Part shown: piece after piece, positions 43,837-53,819 of the stretch
How positions within the stretch are numbered: position 1 is the first letter of the stretch
How the letters are laid out: the number at the start of each line of letters is the position of its first letter
Assembly: GCF_033096465.1 (NCBI RefSeq)
Contig: NZ_AP028156.1
Span: 3,552,501 to 3,616,500, forward strand
DNA: 64,000 bases
Direction of reading: 5' to 3'
From: Blautia luti
Lineage (GTDB): Bacteria; Bacillota; Clostridia; Lachnospirales; Lachnospiraceae
The notes under the pieces: generated by a model
Told to the model about the DNA's origin: nothing
The model's input: the letters and a program-made list of their open reading frames with translations, nothing else
Database searches by the model: none
Position numbers and translations under genes: made by a program

Positions 43837-43870
43837 ATTGTAAACCTATTTTAAATTTTAAGTTGACATT
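43837..43870 (+). promoter_or_regulatory. Probable BirA operator and promoter of bioB-bioY
   Basis: ATTGTAAACC-N14-AGTTGACATT forms an imperfect inverted repeat (7 of 10) resembling the biotin repressor operator TTGTTAACC-N14..16-GGTTAACAA. A TTGACA -35 lies within its right half. Biotin-dependent repression by BirA is the likely reading. Confidence 0.55.
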
Positions 43871-43932
43871 TTATACTTTTATATGTTAAAGTGATACCCG
43901 TACAAAAAATCACAGGGAAGGTATTATTATCT

Positions 43933-44904
43933 ATGAATTCCGAATTATATGAAAAAGATGCTCCTGTTCTTTCCAGAGAGGATGCGATCGCTGTTTTAAA
44001 TACCCCGAATGAAGAACTTGATGCGCTGATCGATCGTGCAAAGAGTTTACGATACAAATATAAAGGAAATCGTGTAAGCATTCATATTCTTACCAACGCC
44101 CGTAGCGGAAACTGTTCTCAGGATTGCGCTTACTGTGCACAGTCCTGTCGCTCTACAGCAGATATTGATAAATACAAATGGGTCGATGAAGAGAAACTGT
44201 ATCAGGACAATGATTTCGTAAATGATTATCATTTATCCAGACACTGTATCGGTCTGAGCGGCATGAAATTTACAGATAAAGAAATCGAAGAACTTGCCCG
44301 CCGGATCCGTAAGATGAAAGAACACGGAACACATCTCTGCTGCTCTATCGGTTTCCTGACAGAAAAGCAGGCCAGAATGCTGAAAGAAGCCGGTCTGGAC
44401 CGAATAAACCATAATCTGAACAGCAGCCGATCCTATTACCACAACATCTGCAGTACACACACATTTGAACAGCGTGTCCAGAACATCCATATGCTTCAGG
44501 GACTTGGATTCGAGATCTGCAGTGGCGGAATTATTGGTATGGGGGAAAGTAAAGAAGATGTAGTTGATATGCTTCTCGAACTGCGCGAGATTCAACCGGA
44601 AGCACTGCCCATCAACTTCCTCCTTCCAATTAAAGGAACTCCCCTCGGCAACGCCGATATCTCCATGCTGACAACCGAATACTGCATGAAAGTCCTCTGT
44701 CTTGCAAGACTTCTCGTGCCGAAAGCAGACATCCGCTGTGCTGCCGGAAGAGAAGTATATTTCAAAGGTGAAGAAAAAAAACTGCTTAGTGTTGTTGACT
44801 CTATCTTTGCTTCCGGTTATCTGACAGAGGGAGGTCAGGGCATTGAGGATACACTGAAAACCATCACTGACGCGGGATTTACTTATGAGATTGAATCCGC
44901 ATGA
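43933..44904 (+). CDS. bioB: Biotin synthase
   Basis: A 323-residue radical SAM enzyme that inserts sulfur into dethiobiotin. The 4Fe-4S/SAM motif C-x3-C-x2-C is Cys61, Cys65, Cys68 (CSQDCAYC), followed by family signatures such as CCSIGFL, HNLNSS and CSGGIIGMGE. Start ATG at 43933 has GGGAAGG upstream. bioA, bioD and bioF are not nearby. BioY follows, so this strain may convert imported dethiobiotin or biotin intermediates, or hold the other genes elsewhere. Confidence 0.95.
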   Translation: MNSELYEKDAPVLSREDAIAVLNTPNEELDALIDRAKSLRYKYKGNRVSIHILTNARSGNCSQDCAYCAQSCRSTADIDKYKWVDEEKLYQDNDFVNDYHLSRHCIGLSGMKFTDKEIEELARRIRKMKEHGTHLCCSIGFLTEKQARMLKEAGLDRINHNLNSSRSYYHNICSTHTFEQRVQNIHMLQGLGFEICSGGIIGMGESKEDVVDMLLELREIQPEALPINFLLPIKGTPLGNADISMLTTEYCMKVLCLARLLVPKADIRCAAGREVYFKGEEKKLLSVVDSIFASGYLTEGGQGIEDTLKTITDAGFTYEIESA

Positions 44905-44996
44905 TCATACACTTGCTGACAATTGAACACTATTTAACCAAGTGCGGACAATTTTATCTGCACAACAAAAAACTTCAAAAGGAGAGTTCTCTTAAC

Positions 44997-45542
44997 ATGA
45001 ACCAGACAAAAAGCATTGCCGCACCTCACAGCAAAACCTACGAAATAACCATGACCGCACTAATGGCCGCGGTTACCTGCATTCTTGCCCCACTGTCCAT
45101 CCCCATCGGCCCTGTCCCGATCTCATTCACCAACCTGGCAATCTATCTGTCCCTGTATCTTCTCGGATGGAAAAGAGGAACGATTAGTTATCTGATCTAT
45201 CTTCTGCTTGGCCTGGTCGGCCTTCCGGTATTTTCTGGATTCACAGGCGGCCCTGCCAAACTTGCAGGTCCTACTGGCGGATACATCATCGGATTTATCG
45301 TTATGGCCATCATTGCCGGACTGGTAATTGATAACTGCCATAAGCCATGGATCCAGCTTATCGGTATGATCGTCGGAACGATCGTATGCTACCTCTTCGG
45401 AACTATATGGTTCTGCCTGGTTGCAGATTACACTTTCAAAGCTGCTCTCGCAGTCTGCGTAATCCCATTCATCCCGGCCGACCTGGTAAAAATGATCATC
45501 GCCATGATCATCGGACCGATGATAAAGAAAAGAATACGGTAA
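44997..45542 (+). CDS. bioY: Biotin ECF transporter S component BioY
   Basis: A 181-residue membrane protein with six helices and the BioY signatures (ALMAAVTCILAPLSIPIGPV, GLVGLPVFSGFTGGPAKLAG-like stretch, TGGYIIGF). It binds biotin and works with the shared energy-coupling module EcfAA'T encoded elsewhere. AAAGGAGAG precedes ATG 44997, 92 bases after bioB, consistent with one operon ended by a terminator. Confidence 0.94.
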   Translation: MNQTKSIAAPHSKTYEITMTALMAAVTCILAPLSIPIGPVPISFTNLAIYLSLYLLGWKRGTISYLIYLLLGLVGLPVFSGFTGGPAKLAGPTGGYIIGFIVMAIIAGLVIDNCHKPWIQLIGMIVGTIVCYLFGTIWFCLVADYTFKAALAVCVIPFIPADLVKMIIAMIIGPMIKKRIR

Positions 45543-45557
45543 TTTTCAGAATCCTAA

Positions 45558-45587
45558 CAGGGGCTGTCGAAAGACAGCCCCTGTATT
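45558..45587. terminator. Bidirectional terminator between bioY and yibE-like genes
   Basis: CAGGGGCTGTC-GAAA-GACAGCCCCTG, followed by TATTATTTA on the plus strand. Convergent genes on both sides end at it. Confidence 0.85.
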
Positions 45588-46731
45588 ATTTACTCTTATG
45601 AAAAAGTATCGTACAGATCAGTACAGTAAACGGTACAGAAAGCACGATCCCGAAGCTTCCCGCCAGTCCCTGCATGATCGCAATACCAATATTATTGGAA
45701 TTAATGATCTGCTGATACGGAAGATCATAAGAATAATCCAGAAGAAGTGTACTGACACTGCTTCCTGCAAATGCCAGGATCAGTGTGTTGCTGTCTGTTC
45801 CCATCATGTCTCTTCCCACACGCAGCCCGGCTTTGAAAAGTTCTTTCCGGGTTAATGAAGTATTCTGTCTGTAGATTTCATCAATAGCACTGCTAATGGA
45901 CATAGCAACATCCATCACTGCTCCCAGACAGGAGATCAGCAATCCTGAAAAAAGCAATCCGCCAACCTGGATACGATTCGTGTTCCAAAGAGTCATCAGT
46001 GTCTCAATATCCGAAACATTAAAACCGGTAATCCCGGAAGCCTTGCTGAAACACCACGCTGAAATTCCTGCAAGAACAACACCGGCAAGTGTTCCAAGTG
46101 TCGCTGCACATGTCTTCCGTGTCGGACCTCCGATCAGATACATAGTAACCAACGTTGTAATAAAGCATACAAACACCGCCGTCCAGAACGGTGAAAATTT
46201 CAGATATACCAACGGCAGATAAACAAAGATCACGCAGAAGAATGTAAAAATCAACCCAAGGCATCCCTTAATTCCCTGTTTCCCACCAATCAGGCAAAGA
46301 GCCAGCAGATAGATAATCGCAAAGATATAAATAATGCCTTCTCTGTCCTGGGTATAAACACTGGCAACAGTCGAATCACCGGCAACACTCTGCATAACAA
46401 TGACTTTCATTCCCGGTTTACATGCAGCACCGAAAAGATATCCGGAACTGCTTGTGATATCGAGATCCTGTCCTTTTCGTTCACCTGTAAGCATATGTAC
46501 ACAAACCTTCTGCTCTCCTACACGGGTTCCGTTTTCCTGTAGATTATCTTCAAGTACTTTGACCACTTTTGCTTTCTCAAATGTCTGTCCTGTCCGGACC
46601 ACCAGCTCTGTTTTTTCCACCTGATTCAATTTAATGACAAAAACAGCGAACATACAGACAAGTAAAAGATAAACAAGATACCGGACTGTCTTCTTTTTCG
46701 TAAGCAGCCCGGTAAATTTTGTGCTTTTCAT
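45586..46731 (-). CDS. YibE/F family membrane protein
   Basis: A 381-residue protein: one N-terminal helix, an extracytoplasmic beta domain (~40-125, DITSSSGYLFGAACKPG) and seven or so helices (~130-375) with the family motif GGLLFSGLLISCLGAVMDVA. YibE/F proteins are predicted transporters or permeases of unknown substrate. Its ATG lies 25 bases after the phosphatase stop without a clear ribosome binding site, so translational coupling is likely. Confidence 0.85.
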   Translation of the reverse strand: MKSTKFTGLLTKKKTVRYLVYLLLVCMFAVFVIKLNQVEKTELVVRTGQTFEKAKVVKVLEDNLQENGTRVGEQKVCVHMLTGERKGQDLDITSSSGYLFGAACKPGMKVIVMQSVAGDSTVASVYTQDREGIIYIFAIIYLLALCLIGGKQGIKGCLGLIFTFFCVIFVYLPLVYLKFSPFWTAVFVCFITTLVTMYLIGGPTRKTCAATLGTLAGVVLAGISAWCFSKASGITGFNVSDIETLMTLWNTNRIQVGGLLFSGLLISCLGAVMDVAMSISSAIDEIYRQNTSLTRKELFKAGLRVGRDMMGTDSNTLILAFAGSSVSTLLLDYSYDLPYQQIINSNNIGIAIMQGLAGSFGIVLSVPFTVLICTILFHKSK

Positions 46732-46756
46732 AGAGTTGATTTCTCAGACCCTGTTT

Positions 46757-48445
46757 TTAATTCTCAGATGTTTCAGCTGCTGCATCTGCGGAAGCATCTG
46801 CATTATCTGCTGTATCTGTATTATCTGAAGAATCTGTTTCTTCATCGGCACTGTCTGTGGTGTCTGCAGAAGTGTCTGTGGTGTCTGCACCAGTCTTTTT
46901 AATTGTAAATGTATCATCAATCGCTTCAGCCTTACCGTCATCTGTGATCTGGTAAGTATCAATGGAAAAAGTATCTGCAGTCAGTGTGATAACTGAATAA
47001 CTTGGAAGCCAGTTCTGGCTGCGGGCTGCAACATAATCCTGCTGAGTGGAAAGAAGTTCATAATACTTGGAACCGGAAGCAGAGTTTGCTGTCATATACA
47101 GGATTCCTTTTGGATCTGTAACGGTATCTCCGTCAACATCCTCGATGGTATAGCAGTCATTGTCCTGATGGAACGCATCCAGGGCTGCCTGCGCATCTGT
47201 ATCGCCCTCTTCCGGAGCAAGTGCGATCTGTTCCTGTGTATCTACATTTGTAGCATGATCCCAGTCATAATCAGTTCCGTCTTCATTCAGACTGAACTCA
47301 TATTTACCATGAGTCTGTCCATCACCGTAGAGCATTTTGGAACGGCTGTATGTATGGTCATGTCCTTGAAGAACAACATCAATATCATTTGCATCAAACA
47401 CCGGAGTAAGCTGTGTACGAAGTATCATACCATCTGTATCAGAATGATCAAGGCCAGATCCGTAAATGTCCTGATGGATCGTTACGATTCTCCATTTCGC
47501 ATCCGGATAAGCCTTAACAGCTTCTTCAATTGTCTTCTGATGTTCTGCTACATTGTAGTTGTTAGTATTTAAAACGATGAAAATTCCGTCTCCATAGCTG
47601 TAATAGTAATCACCGCCTGCCTGAGTCTTACCATTCTCTGTATTGTTCGGATTATTAAAGTGATACATATAATCCTCATTCAGAGAATCATGGTTACCGA
47701 TTGTAGTTGCCACTGCAAGTCCCTTCAGGGCATCTGCGCTTAAGTAAGAAGCATACTCTTCTTCTTTTGCTTCACCTGTTTTGTTAACCTGGTCACCTGC
47801 GGAGATCACAAAGTTGATATCAGGATTTTCTGAAAGTGCTGTATTCAGAGTACGGTTCCATGAGAAACCATCGTTCTCTGCTGCTTTGTTTGCTGCACCT
47901 GATTCATTGGTAAGTTCTGCACCATTCTGAGTCTGGCCTTTGGAAGCACCGATCTGCGGGTCACCTACATAGAGGATTTTTACAGAGTCTGTACCCTGTG
48001 TTTTGTATTCACATACATCTGTCTGCTCGCCGTTTTTCTCAACTGTATAATAATAAGTTGTATTCGGCTCCAGTCCGGTAACTGTTACATGATTATATTC
48101 ATATACAGTGTCCCCGGTAAGGCTCTGGTCTACATCACCGGCAGTTCCCTCAAATGTTTCAAGATTATCTTTATCTGTTCCAAAATGAACTACAGGTGTT
48201 GCATCACTGTCACCTTTCTGGCTGTACCACGCGAAGTTTAACTGCGTATCATCAGCACCTGGTGTAAGGGATACTTTTGTAAAATCTGTCGCTGTTGTTT
48301 CCCATGCCGCATCCCAGTCAGACCATCCGGAATCAGCTCCAACCACGCTGCTGTCCATATAATGATCGGTAGAAGCATATGCCGCCGGACATACTACTGT
48401 TACTGAAAGTGCTGTTAAAAGACCTGCAATTAATTTTCTTTTCAT
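46757..48445 (-). CDS. Secreted purple acid phosphatase-like metallophosphoesterase
   Basis: A 562-residue exported enzyme. Start MKRKLIAGLL (48445) has AGGAGTC upstream and begins a signal peptide ending at AYA. A fibronectin III-like domain (~55-150, VTGLEPNTTYYYTV) precedes the calcineurin-like phosphoesterase domain with metal ligands in GDPQ (161-164), GDQ (217-219), GNHD (250-253), His324 and GHDH (361-364). The last ~45 residues are Asp/Thr/Ser-rich low complexity. It would release phosphate from external esters. Co-directional with the YibE/F gene. Confidence 0.9.
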   Translation of the reverse strand: MKRKLIAGLLTALSVTVVCPAAYASTDHYMDSSVVGADSGWSDWDAAWETTATDFTKVSLTPGADDTQLNFAWYSQKGDSDATPVVHFGTDKDNLETFEGTAGDVDQSLTGDTVYEYNHVTVTGLEPNTTYYYTVEKNGEQTDVCEYKTQGTDSVKILYVGDPQIGASKGQTQNGAELTNESGAANKAAENDGFSWNRTLNTALSENPDINFVISAGDQVNKTGEAKEEEYASYLSADALKGLAVATTIGNHDSLNEDYMYHFNNPNNTENGKTQAGGDYYYSYGDGIFIVLNTNNYNVAEHQKTIEEAVKAYPDAKWRIVTIHQDIYGSGLDHSDTDGMILRTQLTPVFDANDIDVVLQGHDHTYSRSKMLYGDGQTHGKYEFSLNEDGTDYDWDHATNVDTQEQIALAPEEGDTDAQAALDAFHQDNDCYTIEDVDGDTVTDPKGILYMTANSASGSKYYELLSTQQDYVAARSQNWLPSYSVITLTADTFSIDTYQITDDGKAEAIDDTFTIKKTGADTTDTSADTTDSADEETDSSDNTDTADNADASADAAAETSEN

Positions 48446-48612
48446 AATAATTAGACTCCTTTTCATCCATAAAAAGTATTCTGTTTTTTTCAGTCGTCGG
48501 GTGGAGTATAGCACCCAAATTTTCAAAAAACAATACAGTTTTCTTATGTTTGACAGACATTTACTCTTTCCTTAACAAATACAATTGTTTGTTAAAATTA
48601 CAGACACAAAGA

Positions 48613-48648
48613 GTCAAAAAAGAGACACCGGAAATTTTCCGGCATCCC
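48613..48648 (-). terminator. Terminator after the sucrose operon
   Basis: On the minus strand GATGCCGGAAA pairs with TTTCCGGTGTC, followed by TCTTTTTT, 17 bases past the last stop of the operon. Confidence 0.88.
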
Positions 48649-48664
48649 TTCAGAATTTTTCATC

Positions 48665-50614
48665 TTATTTTTTCTTCAGCCAGTAGAATCCGTATGCCGG
48701 GATATTTACTCCTGCAGCTTCCATCTCCTGTCCGGTGATGAGGTCTTTGTACAGGCCATCTCTTTCGTTGATCCATGCAGTCTTGTCATATTCGCTGAAA
48801 TTGAACAGACCATAGATCTTGTCTCCGTCATAGTAACGGCCGATGCAGAGAATGCTGTTATCCCAGGTTTCTACTGTCCAGGTATCAGCATTGGTCATAA
48901 ATGCTTTCTCTTTCTTGCGGATCTTTTCCAGTTTATCCAGCTGTCCGAAGAGCTGTCCCTCTACTGTTTTTGGATCATCTGCTCTGGCAGCCAGATCCCA
49001 GTGCATTGCGCCTCTGTGAATATAGCGGGAATCCTGCACTTTATCCGGATCATTTTTATAAGAGTAATCATTGACCTGTCCGATCTCATCTCCGCTGTAA
49101 AGAACCGGGATTCCGGACTGCATGAACATATATGCATGAAGCATTACATCCATCTGGATTGCACTCTTCATGGCAGCTTTGTCCTTCTCAAATCCGGCTT
49201 TCTCGATTCCGCACATAGAAGCTGTAGTTCCGCAGAATCTGGCATCTCCTGTTACAGGATCCTCATTATAAAGGACTCCGCGGCTGTTGCTTTCCCCTGT
49301 ATAACCCTGAAAATAATCGTTCAGATATTTCTTATGGGAACGCTCCTCAATACCCTCCTGTTTCAGAGTGGCATAATCCAGACCCCAGCCAATATCATCA
49401 TGGCAGCGCAGATAATTCAGGAATACATAATCCTTCGGTAAACCATTGACAATATCCAGCTGTTTCTTCAGAAGACTTACATCCCTGGTGGCAACTGTAT
49501 GCCAGGTTGTTGCCATAGTCGTTACGTTATAAAGCATATGGCATTCCGGTTTCTCTACTGTTCCGAAATAAGGAACTACCTTCTCCGGCTCCATAACAAC
49601 CTCGCCCAGAAGAAGAATACCCGGGCAAACGATCTCACTGATCAGACGCATCATACGTACAATGGTATGTACCTGTGGCAGGTTTCTGCAGGAAGTATTC
49701 AGTTCCTTCCAGATATACGGCACTGCATCGATTCGGATAATGTCAATTCCTTTATTGGCAAGGAACAGGAAATTATACATCATCTCATTGAACACACGTG
49801 GATTTCTGTAGTTTAAATCCCACTGATACGGATAGAATGTAGTCATTACATAATGTCCGATCTCAGGCAGCCATGTGAAATTTCCAGGAGCTGTGGTCGG
49901 GAATACCTGAGGTACTGTTTTCTCATACAGAGACGGAATATATGAATTATCATAGAAGAAATAACGGCTCATATATTCACCATCTCCCTGGCGGGCTTTT
50001 TTCGCCCACTCATGATCCTCGGAAGTATGATTCATAACGAAATCCATGCACACGCTAATGCCTTTCTCATGGCAGGCACCTGTAAGCTCTTCCAGGTCAT
50101 CCATAGTTCCCAGATTTTCCTGAACTTTCCTGAAATCTGCTACTGCATATCCGCCGTCAGAACGACCTTTCGGAGTATCCAGAAACGGCATGAGATGAAT
50201 GTAATTAACATTGTTCTTTTCCAGATAGTCAATCTTGCTTTCCACACCTTTCATATTTCCGGCAAAATTATCGATATAGAACATCATGCCCAGCATGTCG
50301 TTTTTCTTATACCAGTCCGGATCTGCTTCACGCTTGCTGTCCAGCTTTTTCAGGACATCTGTACGTTCTTCATAGAAGCGGTGCATCTGGTCACATAATT
50401 CTGCGAACATGGGGCTGTTTCCATAAAGTTCCATGTACAGCCAGCGCAGCTCATCCAGTTTCTTCTCGAATCGTGTGTTATAAACTTTTTCTGCTTTTGC
50501 AGCCTTAACAACAGCTTTCTTTGTCTGTTCAACCTTTACTGTCTCTGCTTTTTCAACTGTCTTAACAGCGCTTTCCGTCTTCGCTGTTCTTTTCTTTCTT
50601 TCCCTCTGATTCAC
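48665..50614 (-). CDS. Amylosucrase-like GH13 enzyme (GH13_4)
   Basis: A 649-residue cytoplasmic alpha-amylase-family enzyme. GTG at 50614 is the likely start, with GGAGG at ideal spacing. After a Lys/Glu/Ala-rich N-terminus (~1-40) comes the TIM barrel with DFVMNHTSEDH, the nucleophile aspartate in DIIRIDAVPYIW, the acid/base glutamate in LLLGEVVM and the transition-state aspartates in CHDDIGWG. The HDDIGW form and length point to amylosucrase or sucrose hydrolase, which uses sucrose to extend alpha-1,4-glucan and frees fructose. Last gene of the sucrose operon. Confidence 0.85.
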   Translation of the reverse strand: MNQRERKKRTAKTESAVKTVEKAETVKVEQTKKAVVKAAKAEKVYNTRFEKKLDELRWLYMELYGNSPMFAELCDQMHRFYEERTDVLKKLDSKREADPDWYKKNDMLGMMFYIDNFAGNMKGVESKIDYLEKNNVNYIHLMPFLDTPKGRSDGGYAVADFRKVQENLGTMDDLEELTGACHEKGISVCMDFVMNHTSEDHEWAKKARQGDGEYMSRYFFYDNSYIPSLYEKTVPQVFPTTAPGNFTWLPEIGHYVMTTFYPYQWDLNYRNPRVFNEMMYNFLFLANKGIDIIRIDAVPYIWKELNTSCRNLPQVHTIVRMMRLISEIVCPGILLLGEVVMEPEKVVPYFGTVEKPECHMLYNVTTMATTWHTVATRDVSLLKKQLDIVNGLPKDYVFLNYLRCHDDIGWGLDYATLKQEGIEERSHKKYLNDYFQGYTGESNSRGVLYNEDPVTGDARFCGTTASMCGIEKAGFEKDKAAMKSAIQMDVMLHAYMFMQSGIPVLYSGDEIGQVNDYSYKNDPDKVQDSRYIHRGAMHWDLAARADDPKTVEGQLFGQLDKLEKIRKKEKAFMTNADTWTVETWDNSILCIGRYYDGDKIYGLFNFSEYDKTAWINERDGLYKDLITGQEMEAAGVNIPAYGFYWLKKK

Positions 50615-50639
50615 TTTCTTTCCTCCTCGTATCCATCTA

Positions 50640-52262
50640 TTATCGAATCCGATAGATTCTTGCTTCATAAGGACGCAGTACATCTGTCTGCATATTTTCT
50701 TCTGTATAATTTCCGATCAGAAGCTCCAGATCCTCTGCTTTCTCAGAAACAGCATAATCAACTGTGTTTCCATAGAAATTGCAGACTACCAGAAGCTTAT
50801 CTTCGCCATTATCTCTCAGATATGCGAAGATCTGGTCGTGATCCATATCCAGCATGGTGAACTTGCCATCTGTCAGAACCGGAAGCTCTTTTCTCAGCTG
50901 GATCAGTTTGCGGTAATAATTAAATATAGAATCCTCACAGTCTACCTGCTCTGCAGCATTAATCTCTGTATAATTGGGATTTACCTTCATCCACGGTTTT
51001 CCGGTTGTAAATCCAGCCTGCTCTGTAGTATCCCACTGCATCGGTGTGCGGGCATTGTCACGGGTTTTCGCATAGATAGATTCCATCAGCTCTTCATGGG
51101 TATATCCCTGTGCCCTGCGCTCCTTATACATGCCGAAAAGTTCAATATCACGATATTCCTCAAGCTCATATTTCACATTGGTCATACCCAGTTCTTCCCC
51201 CTGGTAAATGTACGGAGTTCCCTGCATTCCGTGAAGAAGTGTTGCCAGCATTTTCGCAGATTCCTCTCTGTACTGACCCTCATCTCCCCATCGTGAAACG
51301 ATTCTCGGAAGATCATGATTATCCCAAAACAGGCTGTTCCATCCACATCCATAGAGCTCTGTCTGCCACTTATTCCACACTTCCTTGAACTTATGGAATG
51401 GAAGAGGAGCCAGATCCCATTTCTCCTTGCCCTCCTGCTGATCCAGACAGATATGTTCGAACTGGAACACCATGGAAAGTTCACTGCCGTCCGGATTGCT
51501 GTACAGTTTGGCGATCTCCGGAGTAGCACTCCAGGTTTCACCTACAGAAATCAGATTATCTCTCACAAATGTATGTGCCGTCATTTCTTTTATGTATTCA
51601 TGAAGCTTCGGACCATTGGATGTGATCTTCTCATCCGGCACTTTTCCCACCAAATCGATAACATCCAGACGGAAACCGCCTACCCCTTTATCGATCCAGA
51701 AATTAATGATATCCCACAGCTCCTGTCTCAGCTTCGGATTCTCCCAGTTCAGATCCGGCTGTTTCACAGAAAACTGATGGAAATAATATTGTTCTACTTC
51801 CGGTACCCACTCCCATGCAGAACCGCCGAAAGCAGCTTTCATATCATTGGGAAGTACTCCCTCTTTTCCATCACGCCATACATAGTAATCATGATAAGGA
51901 TTTTCCCTGCTCTTTTTCGCTTCTATAAACCATTTATGTTCATCGGAAGAATGATTCAGTACTAAATCCATTACAATATAAATGCCATGTTCCCTGGCTT
52001 TCCCGATAAGTTCTTCCATATCTGCCATGGTTCCGAACATGGGATCCACATCACAGTAATCAGAAATATCATACCCATTATCATCCTGAGGAGAACGGTA
52101 CACCGGGCAGAGCCAGATACAGTCTATCCCCAGTTTCTCCAGATAAGGCAGCCTCTTAATAATTCCCTGGAAATCTCCAAATCCATCTCCATTGGTGTCC
52201 TGAAAACTTCTTGGATATATCTGATATATTACGGCACTTTTCCACCAGTCTTTTTTTAACAT
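50640..52262 (-). CDS. Alpha-glucosidase GH13_31, oligo-1,6-glucosidase-like
   Basis: A 540-residue intracellular glucosidase. Catalytic residues Asp200 (GFRLDVID), Glu242 (SVGETW) and Asp317 (WDNHDLPR) are in place. Val201 after the nucleophile is the residue linked in this subfamily to alpha-1,6 (isomaltose-type) specificity. It opens with the family start (WWKSAVIYQIYPRSFQDTNGDG ends shortened here). AGGAGAG precedes the ATG. It would split isomalto-oligosaccharides, palatinose or sucrose isomers entering through the ABC importer. Confidence 0.93.
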   Translation of the reverse strand: MLKKDWWKSAVIYQIYPRSFQDTNGDGFGDFQGIIKRLPYLEKLGIDCIWLCPVYRSPQDDNGYDISDYCDVDPMFGTMADMEELIGKAREHGIYIVMDLVLNHSSDEHKWFIEAKKSRENPYHDYYVWRDGKEGVLPNDMKAAFGGSAWEWVPEVEQYYFHQFSVKQPDLNWENPKLRQELWDIINFWIDKGVGGFRLDVIDLVGKVPDEKITSNGPKLHEYIKEMTAHTFVRDNLISVGETWSATPEIAKLYSNPDGSELSMVFQFEHICLDQQEGKEKWDLAPLPFHKFKEVWNKWQTELYGCGWNSLFWDNHDLPRIVSRWGDEGQYREESAKMLATLLHGMQGTPYIYQGEELGMTNVKYELEEYRDIELFGMYKERRAQGYTHEELMESIYAKTRDNARTPMQWDTTEQAGFTTGKPWMKVNPNYTEINAAEQVDCEDSIFNYYRKLIQLRKELPVLTDGKFTMLDMDHDQIFAYLRDNGEDKLLVVCNFYGNTVDYAVSEKAEDLELLIGNYTEENMQTDVLRPYEARIYRIR

Positions 52263-52305
52263 ATCAACTCTCCTTTGACATCTGCTGTATCGGTTATTGT
52301 CAGTT

Positions 52306-53799
52306 TTATTTCTTCAGTTCATATCTGGTAACATCCATCTCTACTTTTCCATCTGCAAAGAAAGAAATGCCATCTGCTTCAATATCTGTATAGATCGTAG
52401 CTGTCAGTACATGCTCTCCGTCATTGACAAAAATCTCTGCGCTGTAACGGTCCAGGATCAGGCGGAGTTTGATTTCTCCGTTCCGGCTGTTTACCTTGCT
52501 TCTTCTCTGATGAATGATCGCTCTTCTGGAACCGGAGAATTTACGGTCGATCTTCAGCACAGATTCATAGGGACGGAAACTTACTGCCGTATGATACTGC
52601 TCATTCTGGGCAAAACGTACTGCAAATTTCTTATAAATATCCTCTGTATTTCCCGGACGAAGTGTAAGTTCCAGATCTACACATCTTCCGGATACACCAT
52701 CCAGTTTCAGATCATTTTCAAATGTTACATTTTTATATTCTACTTTATCTGTACGAAGGTTCTCGATCTCTCTGACCGGCTTCTGGATCAGACGGCCATC
52801 TTTAATCGAAAGTTCTCGCGGAATACTCATCTGTCCGAACCATTTGCCCTTCGGAATACGATTGTTGCTGCAAGTATCCCAGTTCTGCATCCAGCCGATC
52901 ATGATCCTTCTTCCGTCCGGTGCTTCCACAGTCTGCATTGCATAGAAATCAATTCCATAATCTACAGCCTGATCACTCTCAGGAATAAATGTTTTCGTAG
53001 TCTCATCGAATTTACCGATCAGACAAAGTGTTCCATCTCCGTTGTGATATTCAAAATCTTTCGGAAGCATATCCTGAGGGCTTACCAGCACAACGTCCTT
53101 TCCATCCAGAGAAAAGAAATCCGGGCATTCCCACATTTTTCCGAAGTTTCCGTCATTGGACAGCATGACAGATTCAAATTTCCAGTTATATCCATCCTCA
53201 CTTCTGTATAACAGAATACGTCCGCCTGTTCCATCTGCCCTGTCATTCACAGTTACGCAGCGGTAAGAACCATCCTCACATTTCCACATCTTCGGATCAC
53301 GGAAATCAAACGGGCTGCTGTTCTCCGGCATATCCTCTACTGTAAGAATCGGGTTTCTCGGATCTTTTTCATAATCCATTCCATCACCTGTAGCAAGACA
53401 CTGGGTCTGGATATCACGGACACCGCCATCCGGCTGAGCTTCTTTGCGCACCCCAGTGTACATAAAGAGCTGCTTACCGTCCGGGAGCTCTATGGCACTT
53501 CCGGAAAAACATCCCACATAATCGTACGGCATGTCCGGTGCAATAGCTGAAGGCAGATACTCCCAATGAAGGAGATCATCGCTTACCACATGTCCCCAGT
53601 GCATAGGTCCCCACTGACTGTCATATGGATAATACTGATAATACAAATGGAATTTATCTTTATAATAGGAAAAACCATTGGGATCATTCATCCAGCCCAC
53701 TCTTGGAGATAAATGAAATTCCGGTCTCTCCTGGTCTGTAATGTTCTGTGCCATCGCCTCTTCATATCTTCTGGCATCGCGTAATGTCTGACTTGTCAT
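52306..53799 (-). CDS. GH32 beta-fructofuranosidase (sucrose hydrolase)
   Basis: A 497-residue intracellular invertase-type enzyme with a five-bladed propeller (~25-340) and C-terminal beta-sandwich. The three acidic motifs are clear: WMNDPNG (nucleophile Asp39), FRDPKMW and WECPDFF (acid/base Glu). It cuts sucrose, or sucrose-6-phosphate and short fructans in relatives. An ABC importer rather than a PTS lies upstream, so free sucrose is the likely substrate. AAGGAGAT precedes the ATG. No fructokinase is in the operon. Confidence 0.93.
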   Translation of the reverse strand: MTSQTLRDARRYEEAMAQNITDQERPEFHLSPRVGWMNDPNGFSYYKDKFHLYYQYYPYDSQWGPMHWGHVVSDDLLHWEYLPSAIAPDMPYDYVGCFSGSAIELPDGKQLFMYTGVRKEAQPDGGVRDIQTQCLATGDGMDYEKDPRNPILTVEDMPENSSPFDFRDPKMWKCEDGSYRCVTVNDRADGTGGRILLYRSEDGYNWKFESVMLSNDGNFGKMWECPDFFSLDGKDVVLVSPQDMLPKDFEYHNGDGTLCLIGKFDETTKTFIPESDQAVDYGIDFYAMQTVEAPDGRRIMIGWMQNWDTCSNNRIPKGKWFGQMSIPRELSIKDGRLIQKPVREIENLRTDKVEYKNVTFENDLKLDGVSGRCVDLELTLRPGNTEDIYKKFAVRFAQNEQYHTAVSFRPYESVLKIDRKFSGSRRAIIHQRRSKVNSRNGEIKLRLILDRYSAEIFVNDGEHVLTATIYTDIEADGISFFADGKVEMDVTRYELKK

Positions 53800-53819
53800 A
53801 ATCTATCTCCTTAATATCA

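Noticed and set aside
48665..50614. Sucrose phosphorylase
   Set aside because: The length, HDDIGW motif and overall layout fit amylosucrase-type GH13_4 better than GH13_18 sucrose phosphorylase.
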